64,000 bases of DNA from contig BDIU01000280.1 of assembly GCA_002118135.1 (NCBI GenBank), positions 1 through 64,000 of the forward strand, given 5' to 3'. Shown here in pieces: positions 10,630 through 22,604 of this stretch. Within the stretch, counting starts at the first letter, position 1, and each line of letters starts with the position of its first letter. This DNA comes from Trebouxia sp. TZW2008. Taxonomy: Eukaryota > Chlorophyta > Trebouxiophyceae > Trebouxiales > Trebouxiaceae. The notes under the pieces were generated by a model. That model had not been told where the DNA came from. It did not search any database and saw nothing but the letters and a program-made list of their open reading frames with translations. Both the position numbers and the translations under genes were made by a program.

Positions 10630-13600
10630 ATGGACTTCAATCAGGAATACTTTGTTGGGTATTACAGCTTATATGAAGCAATCCCAAAAGTCAACAAAGC
10701 CCGCACCAAAGGTATCGCATGAGCACCATCACTGTGGCTTTGAAAGCGACACGACCAGCCAAACAATGCCTTCACCTGCTGTGCCAAAGCTAACTCTAGA
10801 CTTGACTCACAAACTGCTGTATATCCCAGCATCACTCAAGCTGTATGCATGAAGGCATGAACAAGACCAGTCTGCTGCTGCAGTGCCAAAAATCAAGCCT
10901 GGGGTGATTCAGCCTGACACTCCAGAAGCTGCCCAGGACAGGCAGAACTGTTCCTTCCGGCAGAAGCAGCGAAAGCAGATTGTCCAGTCACCCGACCTGG
11001 TCACTGCATCATCGTATGATGCCTCAGTAGGGAACTCGCCAAGACAGCAGGCCTACTCCAAGCTGTCCCTGAAAGCAGTTGCAGCTCGCAATGCAAGGAT
11101 TGCTGCCAGAGATGCTGAATGGCATGATGCAACGCCGCTGGAGAGACAGGCGCTTGGCTGGCCGAATGAAGGACCCATGTCGCAGATGAGCGCAGTCAAC
11201 ATTGCTCTGGAGGTATTGTGTTTATTGTGGTGTACAGTGTTGCATGGCGTATGCAGTGATGACAATTGCTCAGCAACTCAGTGTCAAGCTTGGCTTTGGC
11301 AAAGTGAAATTCAGTTTGCGGATTTCATGTGAGGAGGCTGTGTTGAGCAGCACATTGTTCATGTGTGCAAACCAGCAGCGCTCAGCAAGGATCTTTTTCC
11401 CATTTTGTTTGGACACTTCCAGAAGACATGCGTCTTCTGAGCCTACCTTGTCACAACTACTTGCTATGGCAGCATGCTTGAATTTGCGGCACATGGCAGT
11501 GCATGCAGCAACATCCATGAATTATGCAGCGGATCTTGACGTGGAATTATGTTGTCCGTGGTACATGGCATGGCATGCAGCAGAGATGATACAGCAGTAT
11601 TTGCTGCATAACAATTGTGGTCACATCTTGATGTCTCAAAGTGCATACAGAGCGGGATACGCTTCATGCAGGCCCAGCGTAGCGTGGGAGCTTCACAGGT
11701 GTCAGCAGCTGGCAAGCTGACAGGCAGTGCCAAGGGGACCACTCAGGCCAAGGGCAAGGGCAGGGCTGTTGCAAACAGTCCCGCCACCTCCCGCCATGAC
11801 ACGGCAGACGACACTGCCCCTCTCCACGCCAAGGGCAAGGGCAAGGCCGCTGCCTACAGCCCTGCTAGCTCCTCCCGCCGTTATGAGGCTGACTTTCCCG
11901 CCCTTCCTGAGGCACAGGGCAATCTGAGGCATGCCTACCCTGACGACTCTGCCAGCAGGGAGACCCCCTCTTTATCATCAGCAATGACCCAGCAGGGGCT
12001 CTATGAGCTGAAGCACTGCGCCTGCTGCTGGTGCACTGGTGAGCCCTTTGCAACTATTGTAACTCTATACGCTGCAGACTCAACAGCTGGTGCATTCATT
12101 GACAGCCAGAGCATGATCACTGCAGTGTGTGGCTTGCCGTGTCTTCCTACCTGAGCTTGCTGTACGCAATATTGAAGCTGCATGTACTCGTTGAAGAGTT
12201 GATGCAAAGTCAATAACAACATGTAAAAGTAAAATCATTCATGCGTTACTAGGACCTTTGTGTCTGCAGCTGCCTTAGCAACGTGATATCCAGATTCATT
12301 TAAGTTGGCATTGCCATTTGGTGAGCGCATTTGAGAACCCTTTCCACAAGTCTCTGATGAGCATGCACAACAGCAACCAGCTGTGTCCAGGCATGTATCA
12401 GCTAGCCAAGCTGATACATGCCTGGACACAGCTGATACTCATTGGGTGTGTTGCATTTGGCCATGTTGTGGCACAACACCACTGCCTGGCGAGATAGGAC
12501 TTGTGCCACACATCCCTAGCAGTATATGCTGGAACATGTAATTATCAAAATTATTGTGGCACAACAGGCAGTGTCGATGCAACAATACATATTGTCTGCA
12601 GCCCCCTTCTTCAGTAAATGTCTGATGGCTGTGCAGACACGCCTACGTGGCGCCACAGTCAGAGCAAGGAGTACGCAGGCCAACCAATCTGCAACACTTG
12701 CCAGATGTGGGAGCGCCACCATCAGGGAAAGTCGCTGTATCATGACAGCAACAAGGTAACTACACTGCGGTGCTTCCCTCAATCCTTTTCAATTTCAGCC
12801 TTGACACTCACATGTTGCCGGTGATTTCACCATGCCGTCAAACCAAATTTCAGTAATATGCCGTACAGACCATGTCCTCAACCACAGTGGACAGGTATAT
12901 CTTTTACCAATGCTTTGTCCCTGCCATTGCTATTGAAGTTACAGGACCAGCAAGTCATAACCAGTTATCAAGCCATAAGCAGCACTCCTTCTATAACAGC
13001 ACCAAGGTGCACAGTTCTCATTGCCGAGCCCAGCTTGTTGCAAGCGCATGTCTTCTGCTGGCAGAAACATTCCGTAATCGAGACACAATCACATGCAATT
13101 GAGCCCTTGTTGGTATGACTGCCAAGGTATATGCATTGCTATGCAAGCTCCTGCGTTGCTGTTGAAAGCGCGGTGTCATCATGGCAAGGTTGGACATAAT
13201 GCCATAGTAATAATAATAAAAATAGTAAAAATAATGCTAATAATAATAATAACAACAACAACAACAACAACAACAATAATAATATTAATAATAATAGTAA
13301 TAATGACAACGACGACGACGATGACGACGACGATGATGATGATGATGATGATAATGCCATAAGGCACATGTAGTCCCATCCTAGCTTGTTGACATGATCA
13401 GTCCAACAAGGGGTATGGTCTTGTGGTGGAATGAGAAGGGATGCACCTTGCTCCTGTGGTAAAGAAAGTTCTCCTTGTGAAGTGATGCCACAAGGGGTAG
13501 CTTCTGCACCACAATAGCATGAGACATCCCTTTGCATTGAACTGCAAGCCCTCTGTGCTGCTAGCATAACTTGTTTATCAATGTTGTATGCCATTCCACA

Positions 13601-14712
13601 GTGATGTGTCTCTGTGTGACAACATTGCTAAGGCATACTGACACACATACAGTCTGGGCCTTCACGCACGTCAATTGTACATGGCTTGACGACATGAGTG
13701 GCAACAATAGCCAACATACATCCTGCAACAGGTTTCCTCACGATTTCCTTTCTCTGCCAGATTTGAGTGCTATAAGTCCTTTTTTTCAAAAGGAAAAAAA
13801 CAAAACAATGCAACTGAATGAGCAACATGCAACACCTGACTGTGTCATACAGCATGATGCAGTGTTGCTGTTGAGCTTCTATGTCTTCGCTCAAAGGCAA
13901 GTCAGATTGAGTGAATCAAGGCCACAAGCATATGTGCCTTTCCAGGCTGCAAGTCTGGCGCTCATGAGACATTGGGGGTCAGCTTGCTGCACTTTCAGCA
14001 GCATTGAAATGCATGCGCCATAATCTTTCCTGGCCATGCTGATGTAACAACATATGCAGAGGCTGTACAACACTCTTCAATTACTTATTTTGTGCGTTGT
14101 CACGCTGCAGCTCGCTGGCAAGATTCACATCAAGTCTGTGTACTACACAACCCCAATCAAACCGCATGAACCCTGGGAGTGGTGTCAATTTTTGCTGTAA
14201 TCATTGCATTTGATGAAGTTGATGTCAGATATGCTTCCCTCCCATTTGCATTGTTCTCATTAGGCTTTGTGTTTGTTGTCAGCTGTTTGAGGTATTCAAG
14301 GTTGCATTTTGCCATGCAGCGTGACGCCTTCAGGGAACAGTTTGAAGCCAGCATGCCCCAGCCCTCAGCCCCTCTCAGCCAGGGCTCTTCCATGCAGCCC
14401 TCAGGCAACATGCCCCAGCTGTCAGCCTCAAGAAGTATGCAGCCTAGTGCAGCCATGCAGCAGGGTAAGAAGAGGAAGGGAGCAGCTGATGCAGCTATTG
14501 AGGACTCTGCAAACCCCAAATTGGCCAGGCAGGGCAGCAGCAACAGCCCTGGGGCAGCTGCAGTGAATCAGGCTGGCGGTGGTGAGGCTGGCGCAGTTGT
14601 GGCAGCGGTGACGGTACAGCCTGTCAGCACACGCCAGTTGCGGCCCAGATTGTACAAGAGGCTGACTCAGGATGCGTGGTTCCACAATGACATGGAAATG
14701 GATCAGCAGTAG
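10630..14712 (+). CDS. GATA-type zinc-finger protein, paralog 2
   Basis: Five exons are seen: 10630-10711, 10884-11212, 11672-12038, 12637-12755 and 14320-14712. They are in phase and give about 429 residues. The order matches paralog 1: NQEYFVGYYSLYEAIP, PGVIQPDTPEAAQDR, a GKGK-rich linker, CACCWCT plus DTPTWRHS with ICNTC, then FREQFEASMPQPSAP and LRPRLYKRLTQDAW at the end. The third and fourth cysteines and the TPTWR core are kept, so DNA binding remains likely. The codon that starts the other paralogs is TTG here (10618-10620), and the first ATG is four codons later. The long intron 4 holds a trinucleotide microsatellite and sequence shared, inverted, with the same intron of paralog 3. 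A short coding-like piece near 14110-14160 (IHIKSVYYTTPIKP) may be an extra exon. Confidence 0.78.
12378..12434. repeat. Perfect 26-bp inverted repeat with 5-nt loop
   Basis: Arms 12378-12403 and 12409-12434 are exact reverse complements around a 5-nt spacer, inside intron 3 of GATA-like gene 2. As RNA it would form a stable hairpin. It may be a foldback element or a very recent inverted duplication. Confidence 0.85.
13206..13356. repeat. Compound trinucleotide microsatellite
   Basis: About 150 bp of drifting triplets run from AAT through AAC and back to AAT, then GAC/ACG and GAT. The stretch lies in intron 4 of GATA-like gene 2. The open frames it gives on both strands (poly-Ile, poly-Ser, poly-Leu and similar) are products of the repeat and not genes. 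Confidence 0.95.
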
Positions 14713-15786
14713 ACAGTAGTGTGACATTTTCAGCCCGTGAACAATACAGACATGACTAGCATCACATTTTGCTATGGGTGTGGAGTATAACATAAACAGT
14801 ACAGTAGTTAAGAAAGCCCTCTGCCTCTGTTCTTGCATACAGAGCTAGCTTTGTGCTAATCTGTGATGCTCAGACAATTTCTTTTTGCTCAGGACTTGCA
14901 ATATATCCAGCTGGACGCGGGTACTGCAATTACTTCAATGATTGCAGTCATGATTGGTCATCAGTACTGCAATGACTTCAATGATTGCAGTTGCTGTGTA
15001 AAGCGTCTTCGAGATTGCACCTGCCATGATGGTGTTGGTGCTTGCAACATGCTGACTAATCGCTTGTACACACTGCTGGTAAATAAGCATCCAAGCAGTT
15101 TGGCACGACATAGCTTCTGCAAGGCAAGGTGGCGTCTGCCTCTGCCTTGCATCTTTGCTGACGCCATTGTAAGAGCTTGCTGTTGCCGAAAGATGACGAA
15201 GCTGTGAAGTGACAAGCTCCATGCATGCCATGCATATACACAGGTGCAAGCGTGCAGATGCATGCAACCCATCAGACTCGAGTGTGTACCCCAAATTGCA
15301 ATGGTAGTCCAGGGCTGTGTTACACAAGGCTGTCGTCATGTCTTTGTCAAGTGTATGTCTGACCAATGAATCAAGTACTGGTGTAGTGGAGCATAATCAT
15401 CATAGCAAGTACAGAAACGTTGATTGATGTGCAGCTGCAGCTTGTAGGTGAACCCCGTGGCAATTTCTATTTATGTCAAATTCTCAGTAAGCTGCAAGTC
15501 CTGAAGCAAAACGAATCTCTGAGCATCGCAGGTTGGCATAAAGGCACCCCTGTATGCAACAGCAGAGAAAAGCGCACTCTTGATTTCCTTTAACTATGTA
15601 CTCATTAATTTGTCTGCCCCAAAGCTTAAGCACAATATGATGCCTAGTCCATCAGCAAGATCAGCGACTGTTTAGTGATTGGTACTTCAAAAGTATAGAG
15701 TCTGTAGTCAGTATGGGCTCAGTATGTTATAGACCAATGCGTTAAGCTTGATCTTAAGATCAATTCACTGCTCATCCATCCAGCTG
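14713..15786. other. Convergent spacer between GATA-like genes 2 and 3
   Basis: No gene seen. The two ends carry the shared 3' flanks of paralogs 2 and 3. The middle shows no coding signal I can support. Around 14925-14990 a short phrase (GCAATTACTTCAATGATTGC and variants) is repeated in tandem. Confidence 0.5.
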
Positions 15787-18700
15787 TCATCCACCTGGAA
15801 ACCATGCATCCTCCGTGAGCCTCTTGCGCAACCTGGGCCGCAACTGACGTGTGCTGACCGGCTGTGCCGCCACTGCTGCCACAGCTGCAGCAGCCCCACC
15901 ACCGCCAGCCTGATTCATGCAAGCTGCCTCAGGGCTGTTGCTGCTGCCCTGCCTGGCCAACTTGGAGTTCCCAGACCCCTCAGCAGCTGCCTCAGCTGCC
16001 CTCTTCCTCTTCTTCTTCTGCTGCAAGGCTGCATTAGGCTGCATACTTCTTGCTGCTGAGGCCTGAGGCGTGTTGCCTGAGGGCTGCATGGAAGAGCCCT
16101 GGCTGTGAGGGGCTGACGGCTGGGGCATGCTGGCTTCAAACTGTTCCCTGAAGGTGTCCCTCTGCACATCAACATGCGTTCTTAATCTCTTGGACAGTTG
16201 ACAGCAAACACCAAGCCAATAGAGACAAGGCAAAGAGGAAAACGAGAAGGGCAACAGGCAAACATGCTTTTGACCAAGCTCTTCTTCCATGAAACATGAC
16301 GTGGATTATGGTGACCTCTCGATATTGTAGGAATTCAACTGCAACACTTGTGTTCATGCTGCATTGTACCCTCAAGTGTCGCATGTTGCTAGTTCCATTG
16401 CTTTTAATCCTGGCCCAAAATTGACCCACAGCACTGGACGGCAACAGCTCAATGTAACGGCAAAAGCAAATATTGTAAAATGTGCCTTTTGTTGCCACTG
16501 ATGTCATCTAGCCGTTTACAAATGACATGTCAGAAGACTCAGGCTTTATGTTTGCCAGTATGCCTTGGTAGTGTCATCATGCAGAGACAGAGCGTTGTGG
16601 CATGGCATTTTGGATGAACCAAGGCATAATGACAACAGCAGCAGAGAGAGGCTTGCAGTGCAATGAGGAAGGGTGTATTGTACTACTGTGATGGGGAAGC
16701 TACCCCTTGTGGTGTCAATTCACAAGGAGGACTCACTGCATAGTTAACTCTCTTTGTAGCGACTGCTTTGCTGACCAAGAAACATGTCCTTACATCAAAT
16801 TGTCCTTACTCCGAAGTACCACCGTAGTCAGAATACAGTGGTTGGTTCACAGTTGCAATGTCCTTACATCAAGAATGTCCCTATGTCGAGAGGTTGCTGT
16901 ATCACAATAGCAAGGTACATCCCTTCTCGCTCCACCAGAAGACCATACCCCTTGCTAATGGAAAGCACCGTGTCATCAAGCCAAAGTTGACATCGCAACA
17001 CAACGATCATTTCTTCTGACAATGGCAACTTACAGCCCTCTGCATTGAACTGCTGATCCATGCACCTTGCTGATGGAAAGCACCACTTCATCAAGCCAAA
17101 GGTGGGCATCACGGCACAAAGACCATTTCGTTTAATGAAGGCAAGTTACGTCTTTCTTCATTGAACTGCTAATCCATGCACCTTGCTGAGGGAAAGCACC
17201 ATGTCATCAAGCCAAAGGTGGGCATCACGGCATGAGGACCATTCTCTTCTATCAATGGCAAGTCACGCCCTTCTTCATTGAGCTGCTAACCCATGCGCCT
17301 TGCTGATGGAAAGCACCATTTCATCAAGCCAAAGGTGAGCATCACGGCATGAGGACCATTCTCTTCTATCAATGGCAAGTTACACCCTTCTTCATTGAGC
17401 TGCTAACCCATGCGCCTTGCTGATGGAAAGCACCATTTCATCAAGCCAAAGGTGGGCATCACGGCATGAGGACCATTCCTTCTAACAATGGAAAGTCACA
17501 CCCTTCTTCAATGAACTGCTAGTCCATGCCCCTTGCTGATGGAACGCACCATGTCATCAAGCCACAGGTGGGCATCACAGCACAAGGACCATTTCTTCTG
17601 ACAATAGCAAGTTACACCCTTCTTCAACAACCTGCTAACCCATACGTCTTGCTGCTGGAAAGCACCTTTGGCTTGATGACACGGTGCTTTCCATCAACAA
17701 GGAGTATGAATCAGCAGTTTGTTGAAGAAGGGTGTACCTTGCCATTGTGAGAAGAAATGGTCCTTGTGCTGTGATGCCCAACTTTGGCTTGGTAACACCA
17801 AGGCGCAAAGTTTGGTCCTTCAATGGCAACAACAGCAAGGTGCATCCCTTTTTGCTGCAAGGCCACACCCCCTACTGTTGAACTCACCATGCCAAAAAGC
17901 TAGGATTGGACATTGTGTACCTTACGTCCAAGTTGGGCATGATGATATGATATCAAACAGCATCATACAAACGCATGTAGCATGGCAATGCTTTCAACAG
18001 GCTTTATTCTCTGTCGCATGTCATTGGGACTTGAGCGCATGCTAAATCTGCAAGCAGGGAATATGCGCTTGCAATGAGCTAATATGAGCCATAAGAAGTG
18101 CAAACCTTGCTGCTGTTGCAGAGGGAGTGCCGCAAATGGCATGATAGCCAATCCTGGTTTGATGATGCTGTGATTGCAGTAGCAGCAAGAGCGAGTTACA
18201 CAGCAGTGGAACAGGGCCGACCTTTCTACTGTGGTGAAGAGGCTGGCATGCTATCCACAATTGATTTGATGACATATTCAGTTTGTCAGCAGGATGAGAG
18301 TCAGGCCAGAAGACTGTGATTTGAAGGAATTGCGGCAAGGGCCTTTCAGTGCAGTGCGTATACCTTGTTACTGTTGTGTTAAGAGGGACTATCCCTGATG
18401 GCAGCCCTCCCACATCTGGCACTTGGCTTGATGACATTGTGATAGCAGCAGCATTATACGAAAGCTTGCAATGTGCTTGTACCACTGAGCTGGGGCAGAG
18501 AGAATTTCCCTTGCGACGCCCTCCCACATCTGGCATTTGGCTTGAAGACATTGTGATGGCAGCAGCAACATACAAAAGCTTGCAATGCAGTGGTTGTATC
18601 TTAAAGCTGCGGTACAGAGAATCCCCCTTGTGGTGGCTCTCCCATATTTGGCGCTTGGCTTCAATAGCAGCAGCAATATGCAAGAGTTTGCAGTGCAGTG

Positions 18701-20505
18701 AATGTACCTTTGAGCTGTCGTACAGGGCATCCTTATGGCGGCTCTCCCATATTGAGCATGCATTACAGAGTGACTGGCCCAGGTACTCTGCGCTCTTGCC
18801 CTTGCGCCATGTGGGGCTGTCTGCACAGCAAACAGAGATTTGATCACAGCCAGGTCAAACACCTGTGTTCACAATAGCAACGCCAAGTTGTATGTTGTGG
18901 GTTCTCAAGATGTTGAGGCAACTGCAAAGTATGGAAATTTCACTGGTCCATAAATTACTCTACATGTGTAAGTTTTTGGGCTCATCTCCCTTTTGATATT
19001 CATTTTTTGAATGTGGGCATGGTCTGACGCAAAACAAGTGCAAATGTGGCGTTGTTGAGCATGGCAATCCATGCGTTGCAGTGATCATGCTCTCCTGTGT
19101 CCCTGTGTGTACTATTTTGTCAAGTCAGCAGCAGAGTACAAACGCAAATTCAATGACAATGACAAGAGCTCACCAGTGCACCAACAGCAGGCACAGTGCT
19201 TTGGCTCACGCCACCCCTGCTGAGTCATTGCCGAAGAAGCAGAGGGGCTCCCTCCACTTGCAGATGCTTTGTTCTCTCCTCCCTCATGGCTGAAAGTCGC
19301 AGGGCTGTTGGCAGTGGCCCTGCCCTTGCCCTTGGCCTGAGCAGGCGCAGGAAACTCTGCCAGTTCATGACGGCAGCTGAAGGGGCTGCTGGCAAGGGCC
19401 CTAGCCTTGCCCTTGCTGTCAGCGTGAGTGGCCCTCTTGGCATTGTCAGTCAGCCTGTCAGCTGCTGAAATCTTGGAAGATGTCTGCCTGCCCTGGGCCT
19501 GCATGCAGTGTGTGGTGTGAACTATTCGTAATGTTGAGATGTCAAGTGTGATGCATGCCATGAGCTCTCATATGTGTGCATGGCTATGTAACATCAATGC
19601 AACATGCTGAAGGTTCAAGCACTGTGGTGGGTGTCATGTGCATTGCCATGCATCATGCTGTGAGGTCAAGCGGTTTTGTGATAACAACCTCTTGGCATCT
19701 GCTCGCAAGTGCGTGCAAACTTGTCGGCTCGTATGATGCAAAACAACAAAAGGCCTCCCTCGATGCCTGCTTTACATGATGCCTGATGAAGGGCTGCCTG
19801 TGTGGCCTTGACCAGCATTAACATCAGCATACAAAGCTGTGAAAACAACACAAAATGTTTGCATGGATACGATACTTCAGGAAAGAAATTGGCTGCACTC
19901 ACCTGTGACTTGACTGCTGCATGGGGATTTGTGGTAGGCCTCACACTTGCAGCAATAGTGGCTGCTGTTGGCGTCGGTGAAGGCTTAGCAGAGGGCCGCC
20001 TTGGGGAGGTCCATAGAGGAGCATACATTGACACCTCATCTCCTGATGAGGAAGTGCTTTGGTAAGGGGATTTGACAACCTGCTTTCGTGGCGTCTGCCG
20101 AAACGAGAAGTGCTGCCTCTCCCAGGCAGCTTCAGGAGTGTCCGGCTGGATGACTCCAGGCTTAGATTGCACCACTGCAGCAGCAGGTAAAAGTTGTTCC
20201 ATGCGTGTTCGGAAAAATTGCATGTGTCGTGGATTGCGCATGTGCGCATACATGGTATAATAGTTGTGTGTGTTGCATATCTATCTAGAGCTTGAGAGAA
20301 GGTGGGACCATGGTTTGGAACACAAAGTTTGGATGCAGCGCTGGCACAGCAGTCGGTGTCAGTCTTTGGCTGCGTATGTCACTGGCAAAGCCACAGTGAA
20401 TGTCGACTGACCTTTCGTCCGGACTTTGCGGGGCTTGGGGATGGTCTCATCTAAGATGTAGTAGCCAACGAAATATTCTTCATTAAACTCTACCTGTTCC
20501 TTCAT
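15787..20505 (-). CDS. GATA-type zinc-finger protein, paralog 3
   Basis: On the minus strand the exons are 20505-20412, 20174-19903, 19498-19174, 18820-18708 and 16161-15787. They are in phase and give about 392 residues. The product has FNEEYFVGYYILDETIP, PGVIQPDTPEAAWER, a GKGR-rich linker, the finger (CACCWCT then DSPTWRKGKS with LCNAC, so C-x2-C, TPTWR and C-x2-C are intact), FREQFEASMPQPSAP and the LRPRLRKRLTEDAW tail. The gene is inverted relative to paralogs 1 and 2 and converges on paralog 2. Its last intron (18707-16162) is about 2.5 kb and made largely of tandem copies: degenerate duplicates of the finger exon end near 18040-18680, and a 116-bp array at 16.9-17.65 kb. Confidence 0.8.
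16949..17765. repeat. 116-117 bp tandem array with inverted end
   Basis: The phrase CTTGCTGATGGAAAGCACC recurs near 16949, 17065, 17181, 17298, 17415, 17531 and 17648, so seven units have a period of 116-117 bp. Each unit contains TCATCAAGCCAAAGGTGGGC and a TGGCAAGTTACACCCTTCTT-like segment. After 17665 the same sequence continues in inverted orientation (GGTGCTTTCCATCAACAAGG), forming a foldback. It lies within the last intron of GATA-like gene 3. Confidence 0.9.
18040..18700 (-). repeat. Degenerate tandem copies of the GATA finger exon end
   Basis: Read on the minus strand, the 3' half of exon 4 of paralog 3 (CSIWESRHKDALYDSSK, donor at 18707) is followed by three or four decayed copies. 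These include QIWESHHKGDSLYRSFK near 18600-18680, CQMWEGVAREILS near 18500-18540 and CQMWEGCHQG near 18380-18420. Spacing is about 100-130 bp. One copy keeps AAG|GTATAC like a donor, while another has lost the GT. Each copy carries part of the exon and the intron start. Confidence 0.8.
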
Positions 20506-20992
20506 GACGATAAGGGGCGGTGTCTCGGGACGGAGCTGGACAGCAAATGCGCACGGGGTGGGCCCTCAGCTAATTGAATGAGCGGGGAAGAGCCGGCTGC
20601 GACGCAGTCAGCGTGCGAGTGCACACGAGGAGCAACAGTGCAGGCCTGCAGACGGCATGGCGGTATGACAAAGTTTGCGAAGGGAGCGAATGATACAATT
20701 GCATGCAATGACGTCGAGCATCTTTTCTTACCTGTCAACGGCGATTGCCGGGAAGCGCGCTTGCGCAGAAAGGGCCACTTTTGATGCCGCGTGGATTCGT
20801 CGCACTACCTGCGTGCCGGTGTTGCAAGCCGCAATTCCTGTTGCCCGCAAGGACAATGCACGAGGCAAAGCATAGTCGAAGCCTGAGGTCGTCTTGATTG
20901 CAGCCTGCTGTGTGGCGCTATACTAGCCGTGGTAGCGTGCAGGAGCGAAACTTTGCGACATTGCCGATCCTGACTAATATGATGGTAAGATC

Positions 20993-21008
20993 CAAAGCTT
21001 ATTAGTCA
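20993..21008 (-). promoter_or_regulatory. Conserved upstream element of GATA-like gene 3
   Basis: On the minus strand this reads TGACTAATAAGCTTTG, identical to 5360-5375 and 10124-10139, and lies 488 bp before the start codon at 20505. A partial second copy (TGACTAATAT) is at 20971 on the plus strand. Confidence 0.5.
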
Positions 21009-21282
21009 ACGCTTCTGCAGCTTGTTGGACAGAGGGGTGCATGCACTGCAAATCAGTTCAAGATTGCTCTACCGGACTTCTTATCATGCAGTCCGGTGTA
21101 CGCTCTCCAAAGTGACAGTCATATGATAACTGTTGACGTGACAATTCAGCAGCCTTCTCAGAGAAGATATCCCAGAGCATGTCGCATCCATCATGTGCTT
21201 CACTTCAGCAAAGGCTCGGCCCTTCTATTTGATCCAAAAGCAAGGTGGTCTGCTTGTGGAATTGTCTTGAAGGGGCTGCTGG

Positions 21283-22604
21283 CTATTTCCTGGCTGTTTT
21301 GGCGAATGCATCGGGGGTTAAGTATGCAGCAGCAAGCCCCATAATGGCAAACCTACAAGCAGACACTCGTCATCACCATCATTCCCATGATTGGCAGTGA
21401 GGCGTTCTGACCATGCTAGGTGCATACAGAAACAGTCAATTGCTTCAAAACAGTTCTTTCAAAGCCATTTTGTACCCATGCAGAGTGCCCTGAACTCACC
21501 CAAATTTGTCAAACCTCAATGAGAGCAAGTTGCATTGCAGCTGCAGCTCAGTCTACAGTGCGACCTAGATGCAGCAGAATCAGCAACAGTAACTGTAAAG
21601 TTGATCGTCTGTGCACTATTCTGCAGTGTGTAGTGCGGCATATGCATCAGCTTAGGTGCCGAGTGGTGTCACAGATACACTCATGCCCAAGTGACCTCTG
21701 AGTCCCAACTCTCAACTGTGGAACGCTGTCTCGTGATTGTATCAGCGGAAGCAAGGCAGGTCATGGCCGGGCAGTGCATAAACTTTATGAAGATCAAGAA
21801 AAGCAGAGAACCAGGCGCAGGAAAAGTTGTTCAATGCACAGGAGCAGCAACATAAGTGGTTGCAGGAGCTTACGATCCAGAGCTCATAACTGATCTGGTG
21901 TCCAGGTCTGCACTGTTGATGTTCGCCACACTCATGGCAATGCAGACGACGGCAGCCCATGCGCAAAGCCGCAACTGCATTTCAGCACAGCCACTGAGAC
22001 ACAGCTGTATACAGACCACAAGACTACAGTGACTTCTCTTTGTGAGGACATTCTCAGTGTAAAGCTTGACAACCAATCACTGCATTCTGATTGCAGTCCT
22101 ATTCCTGAGTAAGGACAGTTTCATGTAAGGACATTTTGCTCAGCAAGCACAGCAGTCATTGCAAAGAGAAGTTGCTGCAGTTCAATGATTGTATGATGCA
22201 TGTACAATACGGTATGGCAGCTTTGAGCTACAGTCAAACGCTGTACATTAGAGTGTCTAGTCATGCAAGCACTCAGCTGCAGCTGAGCAGTATGGCGTGC
22301 AGGCAGGAGCATGTTGCAAGTATGACCTTGAGCAGAAGTGCAGCAATGCTGAAGCCTATGGCTAAGAGCTGCAGGGCACCAGGTGTGGGGTCTTCAGCGG
22401 GTGGCATTGGTTTCCATTTATGAGTTTCATTGGGACGCCGAGGGTCGCCTGACACCTGAAGCAGAGTCAATGCAGGTTGTGGTTTACTTGTTTGGCTGAC
22501 AGAGAGATGCAGTTGCAAGCTGTATCAAAGCCATGAGTATCAGTGTGCAGCAAAGCTATTCAGCGTAAACGAACTTGCAAGAATACCTTGACTTGCACCA
22601 CCAT
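21283..22604 (-). CDS. Asterix / UPF0139 family ER membrane protein (WDR83OS homolog)
   Basis: Four minus-strand exons are in phase: 22604-22587 (MVVQVK), 22455-22327, 21973/21974-21874 and 21352-21283, giving about 105 residues, the usual family length. The product carries the family signature DPRRPNETHKWKPMPP, then a first hydrophobic segment (LQLLAIGFSIAALLLK), CAWAAVVCIAMSVANI, and a last segment (FAIMGLAAAYL). Family members (human Asterix/WDR83OS) are ER membrane proteins, and with CCDC47 form the PAT complex that shields polar membrane segments during insertion. The first exon is only 18 nt and was placed because its ATG, donor (CAAG|GTATTC) and phase all fit. The gene is divergent from the MutL gene, with 542 bp between the start codons. 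Confidence 0.85.

Noticed and set aside
13139..13594. Open frames with poly-Ser, poly-Leu and poly-Ile around 13.2-13.4 kb
   Set aside because: They are translations of the trinucleotide microsatellite.
16949..17765. CRISPR-like regular array
   Set aside because: Whole units of 116 bp are repeated without distinct repeat and spacer parts, and the context is a eukaryotic intron.
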